From Streptomyces sp. BR123 (GTDB lineage: Bacteria; Actinomycetota; Actinomycetes; Streptomycetales; Streptomycetaceae), in NCBI RefSeq assembly GCF_013401435.1, contig NZ_JACBGN010000026.1, positions 1-46,346 on the forward strand: a stretch of DNA of 46,346 bases. The letters are read 5' to 3'. Every line of letters begins with the position of its first letter. Position 1 is the first letter of the stretch. Below the pieces are notes generated by a model. The model made no database searches. It worked only from the letters and a program-made list of their open reading frames with translations, and was not told where the DNA came from. Of the stretch, positions 1-9,766 are shown piece by piece. Made by a program: the position numbers and the translations under genes.

Positions 1-2
1 GC

Positions 3-1079
3 CCCTCGCCCGCCCTGCTCGCCACCCTCGGCGCCGAACTCGGGCGGGATCCGCAGCCGCCGCTGACCGGCGCCGAGGTGATCGCCCTGCTGCGCCGGCA
101 CGGCCGCCGCCGGCCGCGGATCCCGCTCGACGTCCTCACCCTGGAGCACGGGCTCGACCCCGCCCTGCTGCTGCGCGAGCACGCCCGCTCCCCGCTGCCG
201 CCCGGCTCCGCCGAAGCGCTGCTGCTCGTCGGAGAGCTCGACCGGCAGACCTGCCTCGCCCTGCTCGACACCCGTGCGCAGGAGGCGTACGGGCCCGGCT
301 GGCACCGGCCGGCGGTCCGCGCCGTCCGCACCGGCACCCTGACCTTCGACGAGCTCGCGGCGGCCGTGGCCCCGGCCCACCGCGCCCTGCTCCTCGGGCA
401 GCTGCGGGCCGCCGGGAGCCTCGGCTGGAATCTCGCCGAACGGGCCGGGATGCGCGCCGCCCTGACCCGGGTGCTGCGCCCGGCGCTCGGCGACGACCCG
501 CGGCTGTGGGCCGAACTCCGCCGCCACGCCCCCGGATTCCGCGGCACCCTGCCCGAGCTGGCGACCGCGGTGGCCGCCGGGGCCGCACCCCGCCCGCACC
601 CCGGGGGCGGGATACCCGGCCTCGCGCAGGCCGTCGAGGCCCTCGCCCCCGGCCCGGCGCGGCCGGCCGCCGGCGGCGTCGACCGCGAGCTGGCCCTGGC
701 CAGCCTCGGGGTGCCCAACGCCATGGGCGACCTGCGCGAGGACATCCGCTGGGTCCGGGCCTGCCTGGACCGCGGCGTGCTCGCCGGCGCCGACATCGTC
801 CGGCACAAGGCGCCCGCCGCGTGGGCCCTGGACGAGGACCACTGGCTGGGCGACACCGACCATCCCGACCGGCACGACCGGCCCGATGCCGTCCTCGCCG
901 CCCGCGCCGAGGCCGACCGGCTGTGCCACGCCGCGCTCGGCACGGACCCCGACGCCTGGTGGGCCGCCGCCCGCGCGCTGCCCGACTGCGTCGGCACCCT
1001 GCCCGAGCTCCTCGCCGGAGTGCTGCGCGGGGACCCGGGCGGGGACGCCTGCGGGGACTCCGTGTCCGAGCGCTCCTGA
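3..1079 (+). CDS. Hypothetical protein, 5' truncated by window edge
   Basis: The reading frame is open from the first bases of the window, so the true start lies upstream; the first internal ATG/GTG candidate is near position 78. I do not recognise the family. The protein is rich in Ala, Arg, Leu and Pro, without an obvious signal peptide or membrane segment. It contains an internal repeat: a block around the motif DPRLWAELRRHAPGFRGTLPEL recurs near the C-terminus as a DPDAWW...GTLPELLAGV block, suggesting duplicated helical units. It ends 20 bases before dxr, but a possible promoter lies between them, so co-transcription is not certain. Real coding sequence is supported by strong third-position GC bias and a long uninterrupted frame; function is unknown. 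Confidence 0.7.
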   Translation, partial: PSPALLATLGAELGRDPQPPLTGAEVIALLRRHGRRRPRIPLDVLTLEHGLDPALLLREHARSPLPPGSAEALLLVGELDRQTCLALLDTRAQEAYGPGWHRPAVRAVRTGTLTFDELAAAVAPAHRALLLGQLRAAGSLGWNLAERAGMRAALTRVLRPALGDDPRLWAELRRHAPGFRGTLPELATAVAAGAAPRPHPGGGIPGLAQAVEALAPGPARPAAGGVDRELALASLGVPNAMGDLREDIRWVRACLDRGVLAGADIVRHKAPAAWALDEDHWLGDTDHPDRHDRPDAVLAARAEADRLCHAALGTDPDAWWAAARALPDCVGTLPELLAGVLRGDPGGDACGDSVSERS

Positions 1080-1099
1080 GTTGCCGCGACAATGGGGGG

Positions 1100-2353
1100 A
1101 TGAGCGACAGTCCAGCCCCCCTCGCCGATCCGCACCTCCTCTTCGACGCCGCGGCCGGCCGCCGGGACGTCGTCGTCCTCGGCTCCACCGGGTCCATCGG
1201 CACCCAGGCCATCGACCTGGCCCTGCGCAACCCGGAGCGGTTCCGGGTGACCGCGCTGTCCGCTGCGGGCGGGCGCCCGGGGCTGCTGGCCGAGCAGGCC
1301 CGACAGCTGCGGGTCCATGCCGTGGCCGTGGCCCGCGAGGACGCCGTACCGGCCCTGAAAGAGGCGCTGAGCGCCGCCTACGGAGCCTCCGAGCCGCTGC
1401 CCGAGATCCTGGCCGGGCCGGACGCCGCGACCGAACTCGCCGGCTCCGCGTGCCACACCGTCCTCAACGGCATCACCGGCTCCATCGGCCTCGCACCCAC
1501 CCTCGCGGCGCTGAGGGCGGGCCGGACCCTCGCCCTGGCCAACAAGGAGTCGCTGATCGTCGGCGGCCCGCTGGTCAAGGAGCTCGCGCAGCCCGGGCAG
1601 ATCATCCCGGTCGACTCCGAGCACGCCGCCCTCTTCCAGGCGCTGGCCGCCGGCACGCGGGCCGACGTCCGCAAGCTCGTGGTCACCGCCTCCGGCGGCC
1701 CCTTCCGCGGCCGCACCCGCGCCGAGCTGGCGGCCGTCACCGTCGAGGACGCGCTCGCGCACCCCACCTGGGCGATGGGCCCGGTCATCACCGTCAACTC
1801 GGCGACCCTGGTCAACAAGGGGCTGGAGGTCATCGAGGCGCACCTGCTCTACGACATCCCCTTCGACCGCATCGAGGTCGTCGTCCACCCCCAGTCCTAC
1901 GTGCACTCGATGGTGGAGTTCTCCGACGGCTCCACCCTCGCCCAGGCGACCCCGCCGGACATGCGCGGCCCCATCGCGATCGGCCTCGGCTGGCCGCAGC
2001 GCGTCCCGGACGCCGCCCCCGCCTTCGACTGGACCAAGGCGTCCACCTGGGAGTTCTTCCCCCTCGACACCGAGGCCTTCCCGGCCGTGGACCTGGCCCG
2101 GCACGTGGGCACGCTCGGCTCCACCGCCCCCGCCGTCTTCAATGCGGCGAACGAGGAGTGCGTGGACGCGTTCCTGGCCGGTCGGCTGCCGTTCACAGCA
2201 ATCATGGATACGGTCTCTGCCGTGGTCGATGAGCACGGGACGCCGGACACGGGAACTTCCCTCACCGTGGAGGACGTCCTCGAAGCGGAGACCTGGGCCA
2301 GGGCCCGGGCACGGGAAACGGCGGCACGGGCCGCCCTGGAGGCGCGCGCATGA
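1100..2353 (+). CDS. dxr: 1-deoxy-D-xylulose-5-phosphate reductoisomerase
   Basis: DXR rearranges and reduces 1-deoxyxylulose 5-phosphate to 2-C-methylerythritol 4-phosphate with NADPH, the committed step of the MEP isoprenoid pathway. The 417-residue length suits the family. An N-terminal dinucleotide-binding motif GSTGSIGTQ, the [10 protein letters not shown] motif, the metal and substrate site around [10 protein letters not shown], the ASGGPFR loop and [16 protein letters not shown] are all present. The ATG at 1100 is used because the nearby ATG at 1092 runs straight into a stop. A GACAAT box at 1088-1093 sits seven bases before the ATG, so a leaderless transcript is possible, although a G-run also precedes the start. 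The stop overlaps the start of the next gene (ATGA), indicating translational coupling with the site-2 protease. Confidence 0.96.
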   Translation: MSDSPAPLADPHLLFDAAAGRRDVVVLGSTGSIGTQAIDLALRNPERFRVTALSAAGGRPGLLAEQARQLRVHAVAVAREDAVPALKEALSAAYGASEPLPEILAGPDAATELAGSACHTVLNGITGSIGLAPTLAALRAGRTLALANKESLIVGGPLVKELAQPGQIIPVDSEHAALFQALAAGTRADVRKLVVTASGGPFRGRTRAELAAVTVEDALAHPTWAMGPVITVNSATLVNKGLEVIEAHLLYDIPFDRIEVVVHPQSYVHSMVEFSDGSTLAQATPPDMRGPIAIGLGWPQRVPDAAPAFDWTKASTWEFFPLDTEAFPAVDLARHVGTLGSTAPAVFNAANEECVDAFLAGRLPFTAIMDTVSAVVDEHGTPDTGTSLTVEDVLEAETWARARARETAARAALEARA

Positions 2354-3651
2354 CAGCACTCATGACGGTGCTCGGCATACTCATCTTCGTATTCGGGCTG
2401 CTCGTCTCGATCGCCTGGCACGAGCTGGGCCACCTCTCCACGGCCAAGCTCTTCGGCATCCGCGTGCCCCAGTACATGGTCGGTTTCGGCCCGACCATCT
2501 GGTCCCGGCACAAGGGCGAGACGGAGTACGGGATCAAGGCCATCCCGATGGGCGGCTACATCCGCATGATCGGAATGTTCCCGCCCGGCGACGACGGCAA
2601 GGTCACCGCCCGGTCGACCTCCCCGTTCCGCTCGATGATCGAGGACGCCCGCTCGGCGGCGTACGAGGAGCTCCAGCCGGGCGACGAGACGCGGCTCTTC
2701 TACACGCGCAAGCCGTGGAAGCGCGTCATCGTGATGTTCGCCGGCCCGTTCATGAACCTGGTGCTGGCGCTCGCGGTCTTCTTCGGCGTCTGGACGACCT
2801 TCGGCGTCAACCAGACCACCACGAAGATCGCCAGCGTCTCGCCGTGCGTCATCCAGCAGAGCGAGAAGCGCGAGGTCTGCAAGGACGGCGACCCGGTCGC
2901 CCCCGCCAAGGCCGCCGGCCTGCGCGCGGACGACCGGATCGTCGCCTTCGACGGGCGCGCCGTGTCCGACTGGTCCACCCTGCAGAAGCGGATCCGCGAC
3001 ACCGTCGGCCCCGCCACCGTCACCGTCGAGCGGGACGGGCAGCGCCTCACCCTGCCCGTCACGCTGATCGAGAACCGGGTGGCCAAGACCGACGGCCACG
3101 GCGGCTACGTCAAGGGCGAGTACGTCACGGCCGGCTGGCTCGGCTTCAGCCCGAAGAACGAGACCACACCCCTGACCTTCGGCCAGTCCGTCAGCCACAT
3201 GGGCGAGGAGGTCGACCGGAGCCTGGAGGGGCTGCTCAAGCTGCCCGCCAAGGTCCCGGGGCTGTGGAACGCCGCCTTCGACGGTGCCGAGCGCGAACCC
3301 GACTCCCCGATGGGCATCGTCGGCGCGGCCCGGATCAGCGGCGAGATCGCCACCCTGGACATCCCGGCCACCGACCGGCTGGTGTTCTTCCTCCAGCTCG
3401 TCGGCTACTTCAACCTCTCCCTGTTCCTGTTCAACATGCTCCCGCTGCTGCCGCTCGACGGCGGGCACATCGCGGGGGCCCTGTGGGAGTCGGTGCGGCG
3501 CGCGGTGGCCAAGGTCTTCCGCCGGCCCGACCCCGGCCCGTTCGACGTGGCGAAGCTGATGCCCGCCGCATACGTGGTGGCCGGCGTGTTCGTCTGCTTC
3601 ACGCTGCTCGTCCTCGTGGCCGACGTGGTGAACCCGATCAAGATCACCTGA
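2350..3651 (+). CDS. rseP: Site-2 (M50) intramembrane metalloprotease, RseP/Rip1 family
   Basis: This is a membrane zinc protease that cuts transmembrane segments of regulatory proteins such as anti-sigma factors. The zinc motif HELGH is at residues 24-28 inside the first membrane helix, and the second active-site motif [11 protein letters not shown] lies in a C-terminal helix. A PDZ-like segment lies around residues 150-240, between the membrane parts, and the protein ends in another hydrophobic helix. The 433-residue length is normal. The start overlaps the dxr stop by four bases. The dxr - M50 protease - ispG order is widely conserved in Actinobacteria. The substrate is not evident from the sequence. 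Confidence 0.94.
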   Translation: MTALMTVLGILIFVFGLLVSIAWHELGHLSTAKLFGIRVPQYMVGFGPTIWSRHKGETEYGIKAIPMGGYIRMIGMFPPGDDGKVTARSTSPFRSMIEDARSAAYEELQPGDETRLFYTRKPWKRVIVMFAGPFMNLVLALAVFFGVWTTFGVNQTTTKIASVSPCVIQQSEKREVCKDGDPVAPAKAAGLRADDRIVAFDGRAVSDWSTLQKRIRDTVGPATVTVERDGQRLTLPVTLIENRVAKTDGHGGYVKGEYVTAGWLGFSPKNETTPLTFGQSVSHMGEEVDRSLEGLLKLPAKVPGLWNAAFDGAEREPDSPMGIVGAARISGEIATLDIPATDRLVFFLQLVGYFNLSLFLFNMLPLLPLDGGHIAGALWESVRRAVAKVFRRPDPGPFDVAKLMPAAYVVAGVFVCFTLLVLVADVVNPIKIT

Positions 3652-3674
3652 TTCGACCGCACGAGCGCCGGGCG

Positions 3675-3713
3675 CGCGACGGGCCGGGCACGATACGTGC
3701 CCGGCCCGTCGCG
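3675..3713 (+). terminator. Strong hairpin terminator after site-2 protease
   Basis: An 18-base perfect inverted repeat, arms 3675-3692 and 3696-3713, with a 3-base loop (ATA). It lies 24 bases after the protease stop. It has no T-run, as is usual for Streptomyces terminators. It separates the dxr-rseP unit from ispG. Confidence 0.8.
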
Positions 3714-3825
3714 TACGGGTGCCCGGCCGCCTCGGATGCAAGGGCGGCGCCCACGTTGGCGTAACCTCGAAGCCGGAGCCCGCCGATCTCGGGACCTCGA
3801 TCCACACCTTGGGGTTGCACTGCAG

Positions 3826-4983
3826 ATGACTGCCATCTCTCTCGGAATGCCGTCCGTGCCGACGAAGCTTGCCGACCGCAGGGTCAGCCGCAAGATCCAG
3901 GTCGGCACGGTCGCCGTCGGTGGCGACGCACCCGTGTCGGTGCAGTCCATGACCACCACCCGTACCTCCGACATCGGCGCCACGCTCCAGCAGATCGCGG
4001 AGCTGACCGCGTCCGGCTGCGAGATCGTCCGCGTGGCCTGCCCGACCCAGGACGACGCCGACGCCCTCGCCGTCATCGCGAAGAAGTCGCAGATCCCGGT
4101 CATCGCCGACATCCACTTCCAGCCCAAGTACGTGTTCGCCGCGATCGACGCCGGCTGCGCCGCCGTCCGCGTGAACCCGGGCAACATCAAGCAGTTCGAC
4201 GACAAGGTCAAGGAGATCGCGAAGGCCGCCGGCGACGCCGGCACCCCGATCCGCATCGGCGTCAACGCCGGCTCCCTCGACCGCCGCCTGCTGCAGAAGT
4301 ACGGCAAGGCCACCCCCGAGGCGCTGGTCGAGTCCGCGCTGTGGGAGGCCTCCCTCTTCGAGGAGCACGGCTTCCGCGACATCAAGATCTCGGTCAAGCA
4401 CAACGACCCGGTCGTGATGGTCAACGCCTACCGCCAGCTGGCCGCCCAGTGCGACTACCCGCTGCACCTCGGCGTCACCGAGGCCGGCCCCGCCTTCCAG
4501 GGCACCATCAAGTCCGCCGTCGCCTTCGGCGCCCTGCTCTCCGAGGGCATCGGCGACACCATCCGCGTCTCCCTCTCGGCCCCGCCGGTCGAGGAGGTCA
4601 AGGTCGGCCGCCAGATCCTGGAGTCGCTGAACCTCAAGCCGCGCCGCCTGGAGATCGTCTCCTGCCCGTCCTGCGGGCGCGCCCAGGTCGACGTCTACAA
4701 GCTCGCCGAGGAGGTCACCGCAGGCCTCACCGGCATGGAGGTCCCGCTCCGCGTCGCGGTCATGGGCTGCGTCGTCAACGGCCCGGGCGAGGCCCGCGAG
4801 GCCGACCTCGGCGTCGCCTCCGGCAATGGCAAGGGCCAGATCTTCGTCAAGGGCGAGGTCATCAAGACCGTCCCCGAGTCGAAGATCGTGGAGACCCTCA
4901 TCGAGGAGGCGATGAAGATCGCCGAGCAGATGGAGAAGGACGGCGTCGCCTCCGGCGAGCCCACCGTCGCCATCGGCGTCTGA
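3826..4983 (+). CDS. ispG: 4-hydroxy-3-methylbut-2-en-1-yl diphosphate synthase
   Basis: IspG (GcpE) reduces methylerythritol cyclodiphosphate to HMBPP, a late step of the MEP pathway, using a [4Fe-4S] cluster. The protein is 385 residues from the ATG at 3826, normal for the short bacterial form. The iron-sulfur cysteines are visible in SCPSCGR and in [10 protein letters not shown] near the C-terminus, and the TIM-barrel signature [12 protein letters not shown] is near the N-terminus. The frame is open upstream to about 3697, but that extension runs into the terminator hairpin and lacks family similarity, so 3826 is preferred. A 112-base region between the hairpin and the start may hold its own promoter. 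A terminator follows the gene. Confidence 0.96.
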   Translation: MTAISLGMPSVPTKLADRRVSRKIQVGTVAVGGDAPVSVQSMTTTRTSDIGATLQQIAELTASGCEIVRVACPTQDDADALAVIAKKSQIPVIADIHFQPKYVFAAIDAGCAAVRVNPGNIKQFDDKVKEIAKAAGDAGTPIRIGVNAGSLDRRLLQKYGKATPEALVESALWEASLFEEHGFRDIKISVKHNDPVVMVNAYRQLAAQCDYPLHLGVTEAGPAFQGTIKSAVAFGALLSEGIGDTIRVSLSAPPVEEVKVGRQILESLNLKPRRLEIVSCPSCGRAQVDVYKLAEEVTAGLTGMEVPLRVAVMGCVVNGPGEAREADLGVASGNGKGQIFVKGEVIKTVPESKIVETLIEEAMKIAEQMEKDGVASGEPTVAIGV

Positions 4984-5042
4984 GCCACCCCGCCGGCCCC
5001 CCCCCGGCACCCAGCACGCAGTACCCGGCACGCACCGGCCCC

Positions 5043-5083
5043 GGCCCCGTTCCCGCAGCTCGCGGGCGGGGCCGCGGCCTTTT
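5043..5083 (+). terminator. Hairpin terminator after ispG
   Basis: Arms 5043-5049 plus 5052-5056 pair with 5062-5066 plus 5067-5073 (12 base pairs, a 2-base TT bulge on the left side, 5-base loop). A short T-run (CCTTTTC) follows at 5079-5084. It lies about 60 bases after the ispG stop. Confidence 0.65.
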
Positions 5084-5162
5084 CGTGACCGCTGCGGCCG
5101 GGCGCTCCCCCCGCCCGGCGGGTACAGTTCGACAGATCAGCAGCCCTGTAGGTGAGGCCCCA

Positions 5163-6008
5163 GTGTTGACGCAGACCACCACGCGGGTCCTTGAGCCCAG
5201 CGATCTCGAGGCCGCGCTCGCGATCCTGGAGCGCGAACCGGTCGAGAACGCCTTCGTCACCTCCCGGGTCCAGGTCGCCGGACTCGACCCGTGGCGCCTG
5301 GGGGGCGAGATGTGGGGCTACTACGCGGGCGGTGAGCTGCGCTCCCTGTGCTACGCGGGCGCCAACCTCGTCCCCGTCTGCGCCGGCCCCGACGCCGTAC
5401 GGGCCTTCGCCGACCGCGCCCGGCGCACGGGCCGCCGATGCTCCTCCATCGTCGGCCCCGCCGAGGCCACCGGACTGCTGTGGCGGCTCCTGGAGCCCAG
5501 CTGGGGCCCCGCCCGCGAGGTCCGGTCCCACCAGCCGCTCATGGTCACCGAACGGCCGTCCTCCGACGTACGGCCCGACCCGCTCGTCCGCCGGATCCGC
5601 AAGGACGAGATGGAGCTGATCATGCCCGCCTGCGTGGCCATGTTCACCGAGGAGGTCGGCGTCTCCCCGCTGGCCGGCGACGGCGGCCTCCTCTACCAGG
5701 CCCGGGTCGCCGAGCTGGTCGGTTCCGGCCGCTCCTTCGCCCGCGTCGAGAACGGCAAGGTCGTCTTCAAGGCGGAGATCGGCGCCGCGACCGCCTCCGC
5801 CTGCCAGGTCCAGGGCGTGTGGGTGGCTCCCGAGTTCCGCGGCCGCGGCCACTCCGAGACCGGCATGGCCGCCGTCGTCGACTTCGCGCTGCGCGACGTC
5901 GCGCCCGTGGTCAGCCTGTACGTCAACGATTTCAACACCGCCGCCCGGGCGGCGTACCGGCGCGTCGGCTTCCGCGAGGTCGGCGCGTTCATGAGCGTTC
6001 TGTTCTAG
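5163..6008 (+). CDS. GNAT acetyltransferase with DUF4081-type N-terminal domain
   Basis: A 281-residue protein with two halves: an N-terminal region that resembles the DUF4081 domain often fused to GNAT enzymes, and a C-terminal GNAT fold. The acetyl-CoA loop is visible as APEFRGRGHSETG around residues 222-234, followed by the FNTAARAAYRRVGF motif typical of GNAT proteins. The start is taken at GTG 5163, preceded by the Shine-Dalgarno-like GGTGAGG; a TTG follows immediately at 5166. A possible -10 box TACAGT at 5123-5128 would give a short leader. The gene regularly follows ispG in Streptomyces, but the substrate is unknown. Confidence 0.87.
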   Translation: MLTQTTTRVLEPSDLEAALAILEREPVENAFVTSRVQVAGLDPWRLGGEMWGYYAGGELRSLCYAGANLVPVCAGPDAVRAFADRARRTGRRCSSIVGPAEATGLLWRLLEPSWGPAREVRSHQPLMVTERPSSDVRPDPLVRRIRKDEMELIMPACVAMFTEEVGVSPLAGDGGLLYQARVAELVGSGRSFARVENGKVVFKAEIGAATASACQVQGVWVAPEFRGRGHSETGMAAVVDFALRDVAPVVSLYVNDFNTAARAAYRRVGFREVGAFMSVLF

Positions 6009-6243
6009 CGCTCCCGCCGGAAGCCTTGCCGGCCCGCGGCGTCCGGTGCGGTGCACCGCGAGGCAGAGGACCGCAGCTCGTACCCGGCGTGCTCGCCCGG
6101 TCCGACGACGCAGCGAGGCGCCGTGCCGGGCGCCGTGAGGAGGTGAACCCTTCCGGTCAGAGCACCGGGCGGCCGCCGGCACGGTCGGCGGGAACTCCCC
6201 CCTGGCACCCGCCCGGGCATACCGGCGGGCCGGGACCGCCGAG

Positions 6244-6249
6244 TAAGGT
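6244..6249 (+). promoter_or_regulatory. -10 box for leaderless GNAT transcript
   Basis: TAAGGT, with seven bases between the box end and the ATG at 6256. No -35 match of quality is seen. The call rests on box sequence, spacing and the absence of a ribosome binding site. Confidence 0.4.
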
Positions 6250-6255
6250 CACCGC

Positions 6256-6828
6256 ATGCTGCCTACCCCCGAGGGCGACGTCCCCGCCCGGCCCGCAGGA
6301 CTGAGCATCGGCCCCCTCGACCTCGCCGCGCGCGTCGACGAGGCCCTGCGCGTGCAGGCCGTGGCCTTCGGGCTCAGCGAGGAGGAGATCGGCATCCGGC
6401 GCTACATCGTCCAGCGCCACATGACCTGCCGCGGAGCCCGGGCCCTCGGCGCGTTCACCGACGACGGGGCCCTCGCCGGATTCGTCTACGGGATGCCGAA
6501 CGACCGCACGTACTGGTGGTCCTCGATCGTCGAGCCGTACCTGCGGGCCGCGGGCCACGACGGCTGGCTCGACGACTCCTTCGTCATCACCGAGCTGCAC
6601 GTCCACCCCGGCTTCCAGGGCCGCGGCGTCGGCCGCGCCCTCATCACCCGGATCACCGACAGCGCCGAGGAGCCCCGCTCGATCCTCTCCGCCGTCGACG
6701 CCGAGAGCCCGGCCCGCCGGCTCTACCGCGCCCTCGGCTACACCGACCTCGCCCGCCAGGTGCACTTCCCGAGCGCGAGCATGCCGTACGCCGTCATGGG
6801 CGCCCCGCTGCCGCTGCGCAGGCCCTGA
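6256..6828 (+). CDS. GNAT family N-acetyltransferase
   Basis: A 190-residue single-domain GNAT protein. The acetyl-CoA binding loop FQGRGVGRALI is at about residues 119-129, with the upstream motif ITELHVHPG and the downstream SPARRLYRALGYTD segment, all standard for the family. The ATG at 6256 has no Shine-Dalgarno sequence, but a TAAGGT -10 box ends seven bases upstream, so the mRNA is probably leaderless. The 247 bases before it (6009-6255) hold no convincing gene. It is followed after 42 bases by proS. The acetylated substrate cannot be read from the sequence. Confidence 0.88.
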   Translation: MLPTPEGDVPARPAGLSIGPLDLAARVDEALRVQAVAFGLSEEEIGIRRYIVQRHMTCRGARALGAFTDDGALAGFVYGMPNDRTYWWSSIVEPYLRAAGHDGWLDDSFVITELHVHPGFQGRGVGRALITRITDSAEEPRSILSAVDAESPARRLYRALGYTDLARQVHFPSASMPYAVMGAPLPLRRP

Positions 6829-6858
6829 AATGGCTTCGGGCCGCCCGCGGTCCACCGG

Positions 6859-6864
6859 TAGCCT
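6859..6864 (+). promoter_or_regulatory. -10 box for leaderless proS transcript
   Basis: TAGCCT ends seven bases before the proS ATG at 6871. A weak -35 candidate TTCGGG lies at 6835-6840 with an 18-base spacer. There is no Shine-Dalgarno sequence, so transcription probably starts at the A of the ATG. Confidence 0.45.
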
Positions 6865-6870
6865 CCCGTC

Positions 6871-8583
6871 ATGGCAACGCAATCCGTTCAGCGCATGTCC
6901 CGCCTCATGGCCAGGACCCTCCGCGAGGATCCGGCCGACGCCGAGACCCTCAGCCACCGCCTCCTCGTCCGCGCCGGATACGTCCGCCGCAGCTCGGCCG
7001 GGGTGTGGACCTGGCTGCCGCTCGGCAAGCGGGTCCTGGACAACGTCTCGCGCATCGTCCGGGAGGAGATGGACGCGATCGGCGGCCAGGAGGTGCTGCT
7101 CCCGGCCCTGCTGCCGAAGGAGCCCTACGAGGTCAGCGGGCGCTGGTCGGAATACGGCGACCTGCTGTTCCGGCTCAGGGACCGCAAGGGCGCGGACTAC
7201 CTGCTCGGCCCCACCCACGAGGAGATCTTCACCCTCGTCGTGAAGGACCAGTGCACGTCCTACAAGGACCTGCCGGTGATGCTCTACCAGATCCAGACCA
7301 AGTACCGCGACGAGGCCCGGCCCCGCTCCGGGGTGCTGCGCGGCCGCGAGTTCCAGATGAAGGACTCGTACTCCTTCGATGTCAGCGACGAGGGGCTGGC
7401 CGAGTCCTACGCCCTCCACCGGGCCGCGTACCAGCGCATCTTCACCCGTCTCGGCCTCGACCACCGGATCGTCTCGGCGGTCTCCGGCGCGATGGGCGGC
7501 TCCGCGTCGGAGGAGTTCCTGGCGCCCGCGGCGGCCGGCGAGGACACCTTCGTGGACTGCCCCGCCTGCGACTACGCGGCCAACACCGAGGCGGTGGCCT
7601 TCGTCCCGGAGTCCGCCGCGGAGGCGGGCGCCGGCCACCCCCCGCTGGAGGAGATCCCCACCCCCGACACCCCGACGATCGAGACGCTGGCGGCCCACCT
7701 CGGCGTGCCCGCGTCGGCCACGCTGAAGAACCTGCTGGTGAAGGTCGACGGCGAGATCACGGCCGTCGGCGTGCCCGGGGACCGCGAGGTGGACCTCGGC
7801 AAGCTGGGCGAGCACCTCGCCCCGGCGGTGGTGGAGCTGGTGACGGCCGAGGACTTCGTCGACCGCCCCGACCTGGTACGCGGCTACGTGGGCCCGCAGG
7901 GCTTCGGCAAGGTCCCCTACATCGCCGACCCCCGTGTCGCACCCGGCACTTCGTGGGTGACGGGCGCCAACAAGCCCGACACGCACGCCCGGAACGTGGT
8001 CTGCGGCCGCGACTTCGAGGTGGACCGCTACCTCGACGTGGTCGTCGTGGAGCCCGGCGACCCCTGCCCGCAGTGCGGTGCCGGGCTGAGGCTGGACCGC
8101 GCCATCGAGGTCGGCCACATCTTCCAGCTCGGCCGCAAGTACGCGGACGCCTTCGGGCTCGACGTGCTGGGCCGCGAGGGCAAGCCGGTGCGGGTCACGA
8201 TGGGCAGCTACGGCATCGGCGTCTCGCGGGCCGTGGCGGCACTGGCCGAGCAGACCGCCGACGAGCGCGGCCTGTCCTGGCCGGCGGAGGTGGCCCCCGC
8301 GGACGTCCACGTGGTGGCGGCGGGCAAGGCCGTGCAGCTGGCGCTCGCCGAAGCGGCGGCCTCGGCGCTGGCGGAGTCCGGCCTGCGGGTCCTGCTCGAC
8401 GACCGGGCCGGCCTCTCGCCGGGCGTGAAGCTCACCGACGCCGAGCTGATCGGCGTGCCGTGGATCGTGGTGGCGGGCCGCCGGTCCGCCGAGTCCGTGG
8501 TCGAACTCCAGCACCGCGCCACCGGCGCCCGCGAGGAACTCTCCCTGGACGAGGCGCTGAACCGCCTGCGCGAAGCCCGCTGA
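6871..8583 (+). CDS. proS: Prolyl-tRNA synthetase, bacterial type
   Basis: ProRS charges tRNA-Pro with proline. The 570-residue length and architecture are of the bacterial type: N-terminal class II catalytic core, an inserted YbaK-like editing domain at roughly residues 220-400, return to the core, then a C-terminal anticodon-binding domain from about 470. Class II motif 2 is seen in [16 protein letters not shown], and motif 3 in [14 protein letters not shown]. No ribosome binding site precedes the ATG, in line with a leaderless transcript. The gene ends nine bases before an 11-copy heptanucleotide repeat that includes a hairpin likely to end transcription. Confidence 0.97.
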   Translation: MATQSVQRMSRLMARTLREDPADAETLSHRLLVRAGYVRRSSAGVWTWLPLGKRVLDNVSRIVREEMDAIGGQEVLLPALLPKEPYEVSGRWSEYGDLLFRLRDRKGADYLLGPTHEEIFTLVVKDQCTSYKDLPVMLYQIQTKYRDEARPRSGVLRGREFQMKDSYSFDVSDEGLAESYALHRAAYQRIFTRLGLDHRIVSAVSGAMGGSASEEFLAPAAAGEDTFVDCPACDYAANTEAVAFVPESAAEAGAGHPPLEEIPTPDTPTIETLAAHLGVPASATLKNLLVKVDGEITAVGVPGDREVDLGKLGEHLAPAVVELVTAEDFVDRPDLVRGYVGPQGFGKVPYIADPRVAPGTSWVTGANKPDTHARNVVCGRDFEVDRYLDVVVVEPGDPCPQCGAGLRLDRAIEVGHIFQLGRKYADAFGLDVLGREGKPVRVTMGSYGIGVSRAVAALAEQTADERGLSWPAEVAPADVHVVAAGKAVQLALAEAAASALAESGLRVLLDDRAGLSPGVKLTDAELIGVPWIVVAGRRSAESVVELQHRATGAREELSLDEALNRLREAR

Positions 8584-8591
8584 ACCGTTCG

Positions 8592-8668
8592 CTGCTGCCT
8601 GCTGCCTGCTGCCTGCTGCCTGCTGCCTGCTGCCTGCTGCCTGCTGCCTGCTGCCTGCTGCCTGCTGC
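8592..8668. repeat. 11 perfect tandem copies of a 7-bp unit (CTGCTGC)
   Basis: Units start at 8592 and every seven bases to 8662, with no mismatch over 77 bases. The array lies between the stop codons of two convergent genes (proS and the slipin gene) and is non-coding in both annotations. Copy number is likely to vary between strains because short perfect arrays slip during replication. Confidence 0.97.
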
Positions 8669-8683
8669 CGCCCGGGCAGCAGG
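8661..8683. terminator. Hairpin formed with the last heptamer repeat, convergent terminator
   Basis: Left arm 8661-8669 and right arm 8675-8683 are a 9-base perfect inverted repeat around a 5-base loop. The left arm is part of the heptamer array, so the right arm (GGCAGCAGG) could equally pair with most upstream copies. It sits between convergent genes and may stop transcription from both sides. Confidence 0.55.
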
Positions 8684-8690
8684 CGGGCCC

Positions 8691-9752
8691 TCAGGCCGCC
8701 GGTCCGGCCGCCCGGTCGGTGTCGGCCGGGAACAGGGGCTCGGGGTCGACGGGCTCGGGGTCGAGGGCCTCGGAGCCGTCCTCGGCCGCGGCCACGGAGG
8801 GCACACCGGCGTCCACCCCGGGGGGCAGGTCCGGTACGGCGGGCAGGGCCCCGGCCCCGGCGCCGTACGCGACGACGGCTTCGTATCCGGCGTCCGCTCC
8901 CGCAGCGGCCCCGGCTTCCGCGTCCGCCCCCGCTCCTTCCGCGTCGGCTCCTGCCGCCGGCCGGGGCTGGGCCGCCTGGGCCTCGGCCGAACCGGGTGTC
9001 GCCCGCTCCAGGAAGCGCAGCAGCTCCACCGGGAACGGCAGCACCAGCGTGGAGTTCTTCTCCGCGGCCACCGCCACCACCGTCTGCAGCAGCCGCAGCT
9101 GGAGCGCCGCCGGCTGGTCCGACATGACCGCCGCCGCCTCGGCCAGCTTCTTCGACGCCTGGAGCTCCGCGTCCGCGTTGATCACCCGGGCCCGGCGCTC
9201 GCGGTCGGCCTCCGCCTGCCGCGCCATCGACCGCTTCATCGTCTCCGGCAGCGAGACGTCCTTGATCTCGACCCGGTCGATCTGCACGCCCCACCCCACG
9301 GCAGGGCTGTCGATCATCAGCTCCAGGCCCTGGTTCAGCTTCTCCCGGTTGGACAGCAGGTCGTCCAGGTCGGACTTGCCGATGATCGAGCGCAGAGAGG
9401 TCTGCGCCATCTGCGACACCGCGAAGCGGTAGTCCTCCACCTCGATGATCGCGCTGGCCGGGTCCACGACCTTGAAGTACACGACCGCGTCGACCCGCAC
9501 CGTGACGTTGTCCCGGGTGATGCCCTCCTGCGCCGGCACCGGCATCGTCACGATCTGCATGTTCACCTTGTGCATCCGGTCGACCAAGGGCACGACCATG
9601 GTGAAACCCGGGGGCCGGATACCCGTCCGCAGCCGGCCGAAGCGCAGGACCACGCCCCGTTCGTACTGCCTCACCACCCGGGCCGCGGCACCCGCGTACA
9701 CCACCACCGCCAGACCCGCCGCGACACCCGCTGCAAGCAGTTCCTGGACCAT
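8691..9752 (-). CDS. Slipin family SPFH/Band 7 membrane protein
   Basis: A 353-residue protein that starts with one hydrophobic helix (about residues 3-22), followed by the SPFH/Band 7 domain (RQYERGVVLRFGRLR, QIVTMPVPAQEGITRDN, RVDAVVYFKVVDP) and a coiled-coil-like Arg/Glu/Ala region (RQAEADRERRARVINADAE). This is the pattern of slipin/stomatin-like proteins that assemble at membranes and often work with proteases. The C-terminal 90 residues are low-complexity Ala/Gly/Asp/Pro. The ATG at 9752 has a strong AGGAGG ribosome binding site; the open frame extends further upstream only because of GC-rich shadow sequence. The role in this organism is unknown. Confidence 0.9.
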   Translation of the reverse strand: MVQELLAAGVAAGLAVVVYAGAAARVVRQYERGVVLRFGRLRTGIRPPGFTMVVPLVDRMHKVNMQIVTMPVPAQEGITRDNVTVRVDAVVYFKVVDPASAIIEVEDYRFAVSQMAQTSLRSIIGKSDLDDLLSNREKLNQGLELMIDSPAVGWGVQIDRVEIKDVSLPETMKRSMARQAEADRERRARVINADAELQASKKLAEAAAVMSDQPAALQLRLLQTVVAVAAEKNSTLVLPFPVELLRFLERATPGSAEAQAAQPRPAAGADAEGAGADAEAGAAAGADAGYEAVVAYGAGAGALPAVPDLPPGVDAGVPSVAAAEDGSEALDPEPVDPEPLFPADTDRAAGPAA

Positions 9753-9766
9753 GACGGCCTCCTGCC

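Noticed and set aside
1897..5031. A 1044-codon open frame on the minus strand
   Set aside because: It lies antisense to dxr, the M50 protease and ispG, which all have clear family motifs. Very GC-rich DNA leaves long open shadow frames; the translation is low-complexity Asp/Gly/Leu/Val without any motif.
6138..6304. A perfect Shine-Dalgarno sequence (AGGAGGTGA at 6138-6146) and a small open frame after it
   Set aside because: No start codon lies at a proper distance, and the GTG inside the motif would give a Pro/Gly-rich peptide overlapping the GNAT gene. Probably chance.
8592..8668. CRISPR array
   Set aside because: The repeat is 7 bases long and directly tandem, without spacers, and no cas gene is nearby.
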